NCBI GenBank assembly: GCA_964527925.1
Contig: CAZGQO010000008.1
Location: 1-64,000, forward strand
From: Ch128b sp964527925
GTDB lineage: Bacteria > Bacteroidota > Ignavibacteria > Ch128b
DNA: 64,000 nt
Direction: 5' to 3'
Below, piece by piece: positions 18,165 through 26,614 of this stretch (positions are counted from its first letter, which is position 1; each line of letters begins with the position of its first letter). The notes under the pieces were generated by a model. The model made no database searches, was not told the DNA's origin, and worked only from the letters and a program-made list of their open reading frames with translations. A program made the position numbers and the translations under genes.

Positions 18165-19091
18165 ATGTTTATGGAAATTGTTCTTCAAACAAAAAAATTA
18201 ACTAAAAGATTTAAAAATTTAGTAGCTGTGGATAATCTTGATCTGGTTGTTTACAGATCAGATGTGGTTGGATTTTTGGGTCCGAATGGTGCTGGAAAAA
18301 GCACTACAATTAGAATGCTAACTTCTTTAATATATCCCGATTCGGGTGAAATCTTTTTGTTTGGAGAAAAATTAAAACCCAATTCAAAAAAAGTTTTGAG
18401 AAAAGTTGGGTGTATTGTAGAAAGTCCTGACTTTTATCTTTATCTAAGTGCGTATAAAAATTTGGAAATTCTTGGAAGGTTGTATGGAATCGATCCAACT
18501 AAAAATCAGATATTTGAGATACTTGAATTTGTTGGACTTTCAAAAAGATGGAACAGTAAAGTAAAAACATTTTCTCATGGAATGAAACAAAGATTGGGTA
18601 TTGCACAAGCTCTTTTGCACGATCCAGAATTAATTATTCTTGATGAACCAACCACTGGACTTGATCCTCAAGGCATGAAAGAAATTCGAGATTTAATTAT
18701 TTCACTTGCCAGAGAGAAAGAAAAAACTATTTTTCTTTCTTCCCATCTCTTAAGTGAAGTCGAGCAAATTGCTAATAGAATGATAATTCTGAATAAAGGT
18801 AAAAAGGTTGTTGAAGGTAATGTTAAAGAATTACTCGATCAAAATTCATCTAATGTGATTTTCAAAGTTTCTGATTTTAACAGGGCTAAAAAACTTCTTT
18901 CAGAAAAAGGTTTTTGCGAATCAAAAGATTTTGAAGTTATAAATGATGAGTTGAAAATTTTGACTCAAAGAATTTCCGCTCAAGAATTAAATAAGTTGTT
19001 TGTGCTGAATGATATTGATGTTTATTCTTTTTATTACAAAAGAAATCTTGAAGAATACTTCTTACAAATTACACAGGAAGCTGCTTTATGA
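18165..19091 (+). CDS. ABC transporter ATP-binding protein
   Basis: A 308-residue ATPase of an ABC-2 type exporter. Walker A is GPNGAGKST, the signature is a SHGMKQRLGIAQALL variant, Walker B is LIILDEPTTGLDP, and the H-loop is SSHLLSEVE. The C-terminal 80 residues are a CcmA-type extension. Its stop overlaps the permease start, so the two form one exporter. The transported molecule is not indicated. An alternative ATG lies two codons in. Confidence 0.94.
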   Translation: MFMEIVLQTKKLTKRFKNLVAVDNLDLVVYRSDVVGFLGPNGAGKSTTIRMLTSLIYPDSGEIFLFGEKLKPNSKKVLRKVGCIVESPDFYLYLSAYKNLEILGRLYGIDPTKNQIFEILEFVGLSKRWNSKVKTFSHGMKQRLGIAQALLHDPELIILDEPTTGLDPQGMKEIRDLIISLAREKEKTIFLSSHLLSEVEQIANRMIILNKGKKVVEGNVKELLDQNSSNVIFKVSDFNRAKKLLSEKGFCESKDFEVINDELKILTQRISAQELNKLFVLNDIDVYSFYYKRNLEEYFLQITQEAAL

Positions 19092-19927
19092 TTTTCAATT
19101 TAATTCAGATTGAGCTTTATAAGATTTTTAAAAAATGGAGAACTTTTATCGGTTTCATTGCATTCGGAATTTTTATCCCGATTTTAATCTATGGAATTAG
19201 TGAAGGCGGAAATTATTATTTGAGAATAATTCAAAGAAATTTAGGTGATAACTTTCTCTTTGTGGGAAATCTATTGAATGGCTGGTATGTAGCTTTTATT
19301 ATACTTCAATTTTTAATTATTCATGTGCCGTTTTTTATTACTCTGGTTGCTGGTGATTTATTCGCCGGTGAGGGAAGTGCTGGAACTTATAGAATGATCT
19401 TAACAAGACCAATAAGTAGAGAATCAATTGTATTTGCAAAATTTATGGCTGGATTTATTTATGCATTTGTTTTTATTGTTTTCTTTGCGTTAATGTCAAC
19501 TTTGCCTTCGCTATATTTTCTTGGTAAAGGTGATCTGCTTGTAATGTTAGAAAAAATTGTAGTGATTCAATCAAATGATATTTTCTGGAGATTTATACTG
19601 GCTTATTTGAGTGCATTTATTTCTATGTGCGTTGTTGTTAGTCTTGCAGCGTTGTTTTCATCATTTGTAAATAATGCAATTGGTCCGATTGTAGGAACTA
19701 TGGCTGTAATAATTATTTTTATAGTCATTAACGAATTACCATTTGAAATATTCGAGAAAATTTCTCCTTATTTGTTCACAAAATATATGACTATCTGGTT
19801 AGAGTTTTTCGATTATCCAATTAATTGGTCAAATGTTGTAAAAGCATTGATGATTTTAAGTGTCCATATACTATTATTTTTCTCTATAACATTATTCAGT
19901 TTTAGAAAAAAAGATATCTTAACATAG
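19088..19927 (+). CDS. ABC-2 type permease
   Basis: A 279-residue membrane protein with about six helices, beginning with a cytoplasmic helix (LIQIELYKIFKKWRTFIGF) characteristic of ABC-2 permeases. The region GEGSAGTYRMILTRPISRESIVFAKF is the family's coupling motif between helices two and three. It overlaps the ATPase gene by four bases and is followed seven bases later by the LolA-like gene, suggesting a three-gene unit. Confidence 0.9.
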   Translation: MIFNLIQIELYKIFKKWRTFIGFIAFGIFIPILIYGISEGGNYYLRIIQRNLGDNFLFVGNLLNGWYVAFIILQFLIIHVPFFITLVAGDLFAGEGSAGTYRMILTRPISRESIVFAKFMAGFIYAFVFIVFFALMSTLPSLYFLGKGDLLVMLEKIVVIQSNDIFWRFILAYLSAFISMCVVVSLAALFSSFVNNAIGPIVGTMAVIIIFIVINELPFEIFEKISPYLFTKYMTIWLEFFDYPINWSNVVKALMILSVHILLFFSITLFSFRKKDILT

Positions 19928-19934
19928 GAATTTT

Positions 19935-20627
19935 ATGAAAACAATAATTTTGATACTGCTTTTCGTTTTAAGTGTAAACTCTCACCAAAATCAAAATGCC
20001 CAGAAAATCATTGAAAGGGTAAAAGAAAATTATGAAAAGATAAAAGATTATGTTGTGGATGTTAAAGTCAAAGTAGATATTGAAGATGCGGTTATTCCTG
20101 AAATTAATGCAAAAATTTATTTCAAGAAACCAGATAAGTTCAAAATTGATTCGGAAAATTTTTTAATTCTGCCAAAACAGAGTTTCAACTTTGCCCCTGA
20201 GGTATTATCTAAAGAAGGATTTACAAGTATTTTTTCTGGTGAACAGGAATTTGATAAAATTAAACACTTCATTATTAAGATCATTCCGGAAGATCCTGAA
20301 AATAATTCAGTATTAACACTCTACATTAATAGTGAGAATTACACAATCAAAAAAATTTCTGCGTTGAGTTCAGATGCAGGCAAACTTGAAGCTGAGTTCA
20401 TGTATAGTCTCCTTGAAGGCAAATATTGGTTGCCTTCAAAAATGATTGCAAGTTTTGAAACAAAATCTTTCCGTTTCCCACGATTGAGAAAAATGGATCG
20501 TGAATGGAAAAACGATTCACCGCAAAAAAGGGAAGGAAAAATTACAATCTATTATTCAAATTACATGGTAAATAAGGGAATTGATGATAAGATTTTTGAA
20601 GAGAATAAATCGAGGTCACTTAAGTGA
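19935..20627 (+). CDS. LolA-like exported protein
   Basis: A 230-residue protein with a signal peptide (MKTIILILLFVLSVNS) and a mature part resembling the LolA/LolB/MucB lipid-binding fold: a helix (IIERVKENYEKIKDYVVDV) followed by long antiparallel strands such as AKIYFKKPDKFKID. Proteins of this superfamily carry lipids or lipoproteins across the periplasm. Location next to an ABC-2 exporter hints at a joint role but this is inferred. Its last 12 bases overlap the end of the convergent anti-sigma gene. Confidence 0.7.
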   Translation: MKTIILILLFVLSVNSHQNQNAQKIIERVKENYEKIKDYVVDVKVKVDIEDAVIPEINAKIYFKKPDKFKIDSENFLILPKQSFNFAPEVLSKEGFTSIFSGEQEFDKIKHFIIKIIPEDPENNSVLTLYINSENYTIKKISALSSDAGKLEAEFMYSLLEGKYWLPSKMIASFETKSFRFPRLRKMDREWKNDSPQKREGKITIYYSNYMVNKGIDDKIFEENKSRSLK

Positions 20628-21419
20628 GGCAACTAACTCTTCTAAAGCATGATCATTATTTTTATCCATTGCATATACTAAAATTTTATTATCATCTTGA
20701 TGAAAAACAAACAAACATGATTCATATTCATATCTCAAAAACTTTTTACTTTTTAACTTCTCTAAAAAGATTTTCCCCGCTGATTGCTGAAAAAATTGGT
20801 TGAACTTATCTTCGTCTATTTCCATCAAATAAACAGTATCATCTTCACATTGAAATAAGAAGTGAGCAAGGGTAAAATTATTGAAATTATCTATTCCTAC
20901 TATCAAAATTTTCCAGTCAGTTTTGGGTAACGATGGATTCAAGATTCCATTCGCTGAAAGAAATTGTTTAACCCTTTCATGTTCAGATGTAAAAATTGTT
21001 TTTTCAGGTAAGTTGTGATTTTTAGTAATGTTATATTTTTTATGGACTAATTTTAAGATCGATTCGATTTCAGAATTACTCTGAATCAACAGATAACTGA
21101 TGCCAGAAAAAATTAAGATAACCGCAATTGCATATCGAATTTTAGATTTGTTGATCAGCTTAAAAATTTTTTTATAAATTGAAAGTTTTGGTCCTGTTTG
21201 TGATATCAGCTGAGAAGCAATTTGATTTCTTAAACTTTCAGGGCAGGTTGATTTCTTAAAGCGAAATCTAACTAAATATTTTATAATTGATTCAACTTTG
21301 TAGTCAAAAAAACAATAAAAGCATTTTTTCAGATGTGCTTGAGCTTCTTTTACCTCATCTTCGTTGAGTTCATTATCAACTAAAGCAGGTATTACTTCCT
21401 GAAATTGTTTACAATCCAT
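20616..21419 (-). CDS. Zinc-finger anti-sigma factor with membrane anchor
   Basis: 267 residues. The N-terminal 75 residues form a ZAS anti-sigma domain with HLKKCFYC (H-x3-C-x2-C) and a downstream STCPESLRNQIASQL motif like that of the RsrA thiol-sensing group. A single membrane segment (YAIAVILIFSGISYLLI, about 116-132) follows, then about 130 residues of unknown alpha/beta domain outside. It should hold the ECF sigma factor encoded two bases upstream. Redox or envelope sensing is inferred from the motif and the anchor. Confidence 0.85.
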   Translation of the reverse strand: MDCKQFQEVIPALVDNELNEDEVKEAQAHLKKCFYCFFDYKVESIIKYLVRFRFKKSTCPESLRNQIASQLISQTGPKLSIYKKIFKLINKSKIRYAIAVILIFSGISYLLIQSNSEIESILKLVHKKYNITKNHNLPEKTIFTSEHERVKQFLSANGILNPSLPKTDWKILIVGIDNFNNFTLAHFLFQCEDDTVYLMEIDEDKFNQFFQQSAGKIFLEKLKSKKFLRYEYESCLFVFHQDDNKILVYAMDKNNDHALEELVASLK

Positions 21420-21421
21420 TT

Positions 21422-22027
21422 TTACTCTTCAAAATTCTGATCAACTTTATAACCACGAGATTTAGCATAATTGTAAAGTTTCACAGCGAGTATTTTTCTT
21501 GCTCTGTGTATTCTAGATCTGACTGTGCCAATTGGAATATCAAGGAAATCTGCAATTTCTTCATAAGTCATCCCTTCAACATCGCACATTAACAGGACTG
21601 TTCGAAACTCTTCTGGCAGTGTTTTAATTGCTTCCATCACTTCATCGTCAAAAATATTATCGAAAATTTCTCTTTCAAGATTGTGAGGATTTTGCTCGTT
21701 GGATTTAATTGTCTCGTATATTTCTTCGATTTCATCATAATCTAATTTCTCTGGTGAACGCGTGTTGCTTCTGTATAAGTTAATGAATGAATTCTTCATT
21801 ATTCGAAACAACCACGCTTTACAATTAGTTCCTTTCTCGAACTTATCCCAGAATCGATATGCTTTTACATAGGTTTCCTGAAGTAAATCGGCTGCATCAT
21901 CAGAGTCACGAGTTAGTTGAAGGGCGAAGTTATAGAGTGCATCCATGTGAGGAAGAGCTTCTTTTCGAAATTCTTCATCGAGATTTTCGATGGGTGGTCT
22001 TTTAATTCTACTACTATCTGACAGCAT
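21422..22027 (-). CDS. ECF-type RNA polymerase sigma factor
   Basis: A 201-residue group IV sigma factor. Region 2 (about 25-95) has DLLQETYVKAYRFWDKFEKGTNCKAWLFRI split over the -10 binding helix; region 4 (about 135-190) has LPEEFRTVLLMCDVEGMTYEEIA followed by PIGTVRSRIHRARKIL, the -35 recognition helix. The KGTNCKAWLFRI form resembles the SigR/SigE branch that pairs with zinc anti-sigma factors, which fits its neighbour. It is the first gene of a two-gene minus-strand operon. Confidence 0.94.
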   Translation of the reverse strand: MLSDSSRIKRPPIENLDEEFRKEALPHMDALYNFALQLTRDSDDAADLLQETYVKAYRFWDKFEKGTNCKAWLFRIMKNSFINLYRSNTRSPEKLDYDEIEEIYETIKSNEQNPHNLEREIFDNIFDDEVMEAIKTLPEEFRTVLLMCDVEGMTYEEIADFLDIPIGTVRSRIHRARKILAVKLYNYAKSRGYKVDQNFEE

Positions 22028-22539
22028 CTTGATTTAAATTTAATTTAAAATAATGAAAGGATAAATTCATTGTGAGTAGATTAGATAAGAGAATTAATCA
22101 AAGACTTGAGGGAATTATATTTTATATCGATGAAATGTAAATGATTGACTGGTGATTTTTAGAAATTTTGAAATAAAAAGTTTGAATTTGTTGTCCACGA
22201 CTATTCATGTTGTTTTAATCTATTATTCATTAATGATTGAGTAAACCAGATTAATTATGGAAAGGGTAAAAAAAATATTATGTGATTAATAATGTCTGTT
22301 AATATTCAAGCATTTTTGAAAATACATTACTGCAATAAAAAAGTACAAATTCAGTAATTCAGCAAAATAAAATTCCACTAAGCCTTAAAAACTCAATAGG
22401 GTTTAACTATTACTCAACAGAAAAAAGAGGTTTAATAAGTAGAAATTAAGACGAATTTTGTGGTAATTAAATTTTTTAACTTCAATTATTGACAAATAAA
22501 CTAAAAAATGATTTTTATATGTAAATAATGGAGATTATC
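22028..22539. other. AT-rich intergenic stretch without a gene
   Basis: About 510 bases between the divergent sigma factor gene and the degraded protease gene. No reading frame with coding character, tRNA or repeat family was recognised. It must hold the sigma operon promoter on the minus strand and the promoter of the decayed patch on the plus strand (see 22489). Confidence 0.6.
22489..22520 (+). promoter_or_regulatory. Possible promoter of the decayed protease locus
   Basis: TTGACA at 22489-22494 is followed about 19-20 bases later by TTTATA/TTATAT (22514-22520) and then by GGAG and the ATG at 22540. The -35 is perfect but the spacing is long, so the call is tentative. Confidence 0.35.
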
Positions 22540-23197
22540 ATGTTACAAGAATTAATTCCACAAAAATCAATTTTTAATCCATATATATATATATCTTTTT
22601 AGTTTCCTTCCTCTATTTTCCCAATCAAATATTAAAACCATTTTAATAAATGGAGATTCCGTCAAAATCTTCAAAGATGAGTTGTGTGTAAAAATGAAAA
22701 AATGGGTTAATGATAGTCAACTTAGGTCAGTAATAAATTATTATGGAGGTAATATAATACCCCGTTACTCTGACCAGTATTCTAATTGGAGAACAATTAA
22801 ATTTCCTGAAAATGTTAATGTCAAAAGTATCTATAATCAATTGAAGAATAATAGTTTGTTTGAATATGTAGAATATAATTTTGTGTATGAACCTCAGGGT
22901 GAAATAATCCCAAATGATCCTTTATTTAATCAACAATGGTACTTAAAAAATACTGGTCAATACCCAACAAATTCGGTGATTAATATAAGTTTTATCTCAT
23001 CCATTAATGAGCCAATTAAACTTGAGATTTATTATAGTATAGGAAATCGAATAAAAGATTTTGATTTATATAGTAATGTTGGTGAAAATTCAATTAATCT
23101 TAAGGTAAATGATATTGCCTCTGGAATATATGTGTTAAAACTTTCAAAAAGCTCTAAGATTATCTCTAAAAAATTTTGCGTATTAGATAACTTTTAG
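22540..23197 (+). pseudogene. Remnant of a secreted subtilase: signal, propeptide and T9SS tail, catalytic domain missing
   Basis: The ATG at 22540 has a good GGAG six bases upstream and opens a signal peptide, but its frame stops at TAG just after an AT dinucleotide tract. The frame offset by one continues from the tract as a hydrophobic end (FSFLPLFSQ) and then a subtilase-type N-terminal region (about 110 residues), ending in NDPLFNQQWYLKNTGQ, which in intact S8 proteases leads into the catalytic domain. Here it passes directly into a T9SS-like sorting domain (LEIYYSIGNRIKDF, ASGIYVLKLSKSSKIISKKF). No Asp-His-Ser catalytic segment exists. A frameshift plus internal deletion explain it. Confidence 0.75.
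22581..22594. repeat. (AT)7 dinucleotide tract inside a signal-peptide region
   Basis: Seven uninterrupted AT units at the exact place where the reading frame of the protease remnant changes. One additional AT unit would join the ATG at 22540 to the downstream frame. Such tracts can slip during replication. Confidence 0.85.
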
Positions 23198-24348
23198 TGG
23201 CGAATGTGAGAAGACATAATTTTTTGAAAACCACCTTTTATCTTTTACCATTCACAATACTTTTATTATCATCTGGTTGTAAAGATAATATTGTGTACGT
23301 GTCAGATGCACTATCAAACAAAGTTGAAAAAGTATATACATTTAATACGAAGCCGTATAAAATATTGATTAGCTTAAATAAATTGAATCCTTCATATATG
23401 GGCATTCTTCTAAGTAATGAAATTCATGATGTTATTTACAAGGATGAAGTTTACATTTCTCAAAATTATGGAAAAGATTTTAATAGATTAGAAATAAAGG
23501 ATGACTTAGGCTTTAATAATCATACAATTTTTCCCACAATACACTGGGATAATCAATATGAAAATATGGTCTAAACACAATTTTCATATAGTACTTTTCT
23601 AGCAAGTTCAAATTATGGTAAAGATTGGTTTCAACGTGGACGTAAAGATCCATTATTTCAGGTTCATTTTATAGTATCTTCTTTTAATGACACTCTTGTT
23701 TTATATTCAGGAATGGATCTATTTAGTCAAGGATTAGCAATATATTATTGGGTTGGTAAAGATATAATCAATAATCCGATGAATTACGAGTTCTGGATAC
23801 CTGATTTTGCCAGTATCACCGGTTTTAATACAGAGTTTAAAGGTGTAACTTATGTGAGTAATGCAAAAGGGAGTAATAATTTTATAAATATATGGACATT
23901 TGCATTAACAAAAATTGGAGGAATAATTGTAAGCGAAGATGGATTAAAAACATTCAATTACTATTATCATAACTATATTTTTGGCAAACACGAATTATTT
24001 AGGGATGATAGTTTTGGTGCGGCTTTTGTCAAAAATAAGGATTTACTTATGTTCAAATTATGTATTACAAAAGATGTCTTTAAGACAATAAATATAGTAG
24101 ATCATCCATCCATAAATGATTTGAAACTGACTGATTTTAAGATTACAGATGAAGGATTTATTGTTGTTTCTGGTACAAAAAACGATATTTCTGAAATCTG
24201 GATAAACAAAGATGAGGGTAAGACTTTTGAATTGACAGTGAAAATGGAAGGAAAAATTTCAGGGCTGGATTATGATGGGAAGAATAAGTTGCTGTACTTT
24301 GGCAGTATTTTAGATTCTGGTACGGAGATTTATAAGTTTTATTTATAA
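23197..24348 (+). pseudogene. Asp-box lipoprotein, copy 1, interrupted by one in-frame TAA
   Basis: A signal with lipobox LSSGC at the N-terminus is followed by a beta-propeller-like protein with Asp-box (BNR) repeats of the S-x-D-x-G-x-T-F kind: SQNYGKDF, SSNYGKDW, SEDGLKTF, NKDEGKTF. TAA at 23572-23574 stops translation after 125 residues, but the same frame stays open with clear homology to copy 2 as far as 24348, about 380 residues in all. A restart at ATG 23713 is possible but would lack a signal. Its GTG start overlaps the stop of the protease remnant. Function unknown. Confidence 0.72.
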
Positions 24349-24431
24349 TTTAATATCAATAGTGAAAATTTTTAATAAAAGATTGATAATTTATTTTTTT
24401 TAATTTACCTCAGGAAATTTTCGGGAGAATT

Positions 24432-25535
24432 ATGAAAAGAAAAATTATCCTTTTCACTTTAATATTTATAATAATATCAATTGTATTTTTCCTCCAGGCT
24501 TGTAAAGAGAGTCCTACTAACGAATCATATCTTACGAATAAACTGGAAAAAATTTATGTGTTAAACAGCGTACCTTATAAGATTAACTTTAGCTTCCATA
24601 GAAAAAATTCAGATATATTTGCTTTTTACATGAGATTAGAGAAATTTTCAACCGCTGATGGGAATGGTATAGGTTACGCGTATATTACTACAGATTTTGG
24701 AAAAACATTTTCATTAGTTCCACACAAAAGTTATGCAATCCATTTTGATAACTTGTATGATAGCCTAGTATATTTTCCAACTGCTGGTGATATTCTTTTA
24801 AGTAAAGATTTTAAAAATTGGAAAAGTTTTGGTGGAGGAGCACCAGGAACATGGCAGTTCCGAAAGTTATATTCGTCATACAATGACAATTTTACCTTTA
24901 CACCTGCTCTTGTAGATTACCTTGCTGTTTATCTTTCTATTTATGGGATGAATAAATTGGATCCAGCAAACCGTTTTAGAATTTCATTTGATTTACAAAT
25001 GATAGCTGGTGGAATACATCCTGGTGGTAATATAACTGGTATAAGTCATGCAAAGGGGAACGAACCTGCTGAAAATATCTGGACTTTCTCAGAATCATAG
25101 GCTGGTGGAATTTTTGTAAGTGAAGATAATTTTAAATGGCTTCAATATTATAATTCTTCCTATTTTTTTGGCATGCATGAATTGCTTAAAGATGGTCGAA
25201 TAGGAATTGCTATGGTTCGAGAAAAGAACCAAACTAAATTTGAACTTTGTATTACAAAAGATCACTTCAAAACAATTAAAATCATTAACAACGAACTAAT
25301 AAATCAATTGGAATTAACTTCAATCAAACTAACAGATGAGGGTTTTATAATTATAAGTGGACTAAAAGATGATGTTTCTGAAATCTGGATAAGCAAAGAT
25401 GAGGGTAAAACATTTGAAATGTTATTAAAGATGGATGGTAAAATTTCTGGATTAGATTATGATGGTAAAAATAGGTTCTTATATTTTGGTAATATCTTAA
25501 GCGATTTAGTTGGGATTTATAGGTATTCTTTATAA
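24432..25535 (+). pseudogene. Asp-box lipoprotein, copy 2, interrupted by one in-frame TAG
   Basis: Tandem paralogue of the gene before it. It starts at an ATG with GGGAG upstream, has a lipobox ending LQAC, and shares blocks with copy 1 such as ITKD-FKTI, TDEGFI, SEIWI-KDEGKTFE and KISGLDYDGKN. TAG at 25098-25100 cuts it after 222 residues, yet the same frame resumes at once with AGGIFVSEDNFK, matching IGGIIVSEDGLK of copy 1; the stop falls where copy 1 has lysine. Without the stop it would be about 367 residues. Recent inactivation is the simplest reading. Confidence 0.72.
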
Positions 25536-25910
25536 AAAACCTTGTCCCGGAGCTTTTTATGTAGTATTTGAAAAATTATAAAAAACTCCGGGATTTGTTC
25601 TTTAAAAGCAACTTAGGATTTCTAACCTTTATTAAATTCCTTAATCATAGAAAGGATGAAATAATATATCCCGAGGATTGATGATTAAGAATTTCTAAAA
25701 GTAAAAAGAGAGTGATAATCCAAAACATCATTGAGGTTTCCAATTTTTAGAGGACATATTCTGCAAAAATTAAAACTTCATAAAGATTTACAACTACACA
25801 ATAGCTAACCATTATTTAAATCAAATTAATATTAATATTTTGGAACTTGAGTGATTTATCATTTAATTTGTTTATTTGAAAAATACAGGAGACTCGGATA
25901 TATTGTTTAT
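25536..25910. other. Intergenic stretch with two inverted repeats
   Basis: No gene is visible between the lipoprotein copy and the DUF4159 gene. It carries the terminator-like hairpin at 25545-25593 and a second inverted repeat, CTTAATCAT at 25640-25648 with ATGATTAAG at 25681-25689, whose arms extend further with one bulged base (AAATT/AATTT). Their significance is unknown. Confidence 0.5.
25545..25593 (+). terminator. Hairpin after the lipoprotein pair
   Basis: Arms TCCCGGAGCTTTTTAT (25545-25560) and its near-complement (25578-25593) pair at 15 of 16 positions around a 17-base loop, followed by TTTGTTCTTT. The GC-rich part is at the base of the stem, so it could serve as a Rho-independent terminator in either direction. 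Confidence 0.5.
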
Positions 25911-26567
25911 ATGAAAAGTATAATTTTATTCTCTCTGTTCTTGTTTACTTTATCACTGGAATTGAAAGCTCAAAATGAAATTCAAATCGCTCGTTTGAAA
26001 TACAGTGGCGGAGGCGACTGGTATAACGATCCATCAGGTGAAGTGAATTTGTTGAAGTATGTACAGAAGGTAACTGGAATTAAAACAAAACCAGAGTATG
26101 TTTTCGTTGATATTAATTCAGATAAAATTTTTAATTATCCGATTCTTTTTATGACAGGTCATGGAAATATCGTTTTTTCTGAAAGTGAAGCAAAGAGATT
26201 AAGAAAATATCTTGAAAGCGGCGGTTTCCTGTATGCTGATGATGATTATGGAATGAATCAAGCATTTCGTCGAGAAATGAAAAAAGTTTTTCCTGACCAA
26301 CAATTACAGGAAATTCCTTTTAATCATCCAATTTATCATTCATTTTTTCATTTTGATAAAGGATTACCAAAAATTCACCAGCATGATAAAAAACCTCCTC
26401 AGGGATTTGGATATTTTTTGAATGGCAGACTATGCGTGTTCTATACCTATGAGAGCAATCTTGGCGATGGATGGGTCGAGCCAGAAGTTTATAATGACCC
26501 GCCTGAAATAAGAGAACTTGCATTTAAAATGGGAACAAATATGATTGTCTATGCATTGACAAATTGA
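25911..26567 (+). CDS. DUF4159 domain protein, exported
   Basis: A 218-residue protein with a signal peptide (MKSIILFSLFLFTLSLELKAQ) that sets the start at the ATG at 25911 rather than the frame's earlier codon. The mature domain has the DUF4159 pattern: IARLKYSGGGDWYNDPSGE, LFMTGHGNIVFS, LESGGFLYADDDYG and REMKKVFP, a glutamine-amidotransferase-like flavodoxin fold whose biochemical role is not known. It precedes the DUF4175 gene by 47 bases, and both families are frequent neighbours in Bacteroidota and relatives. Confidence 0.85.
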   Translation: MKSIILFSLFLFTLSLELKAQNEIQIARLKYSGGGDWYNDPSGEVNLLKYVQKVTGIKTKPEYVFVDINSDKIFNYPILFMTGHGNIVFSESEAKRLRKYLESGGFLYADDDYGMNQAFRREMKKVFPDQQLQEIPFNHPIYHSFFHFDKGLPKIHQHDKKPPQGFGYFLNGRLCVFYTYESNLGDGWVEPEVYNDPPEIRELAFKMGTNMIVYALTN

Positions 26568-26614
26568 AATTTCAATTCATCTTAAAAATATGAACTCAAT
26601 TCAAGACCAATAAA

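Noticed and set aside
23197..25535. Genome-wide reassignment of TAA or TAG as sense codons
   Set aside because: Ordinary genes in the window end in TAG (for example MscS at 49319-49321 and the ABC permease at 19925-19927) and in TAA, so the in-frame stops are local events.
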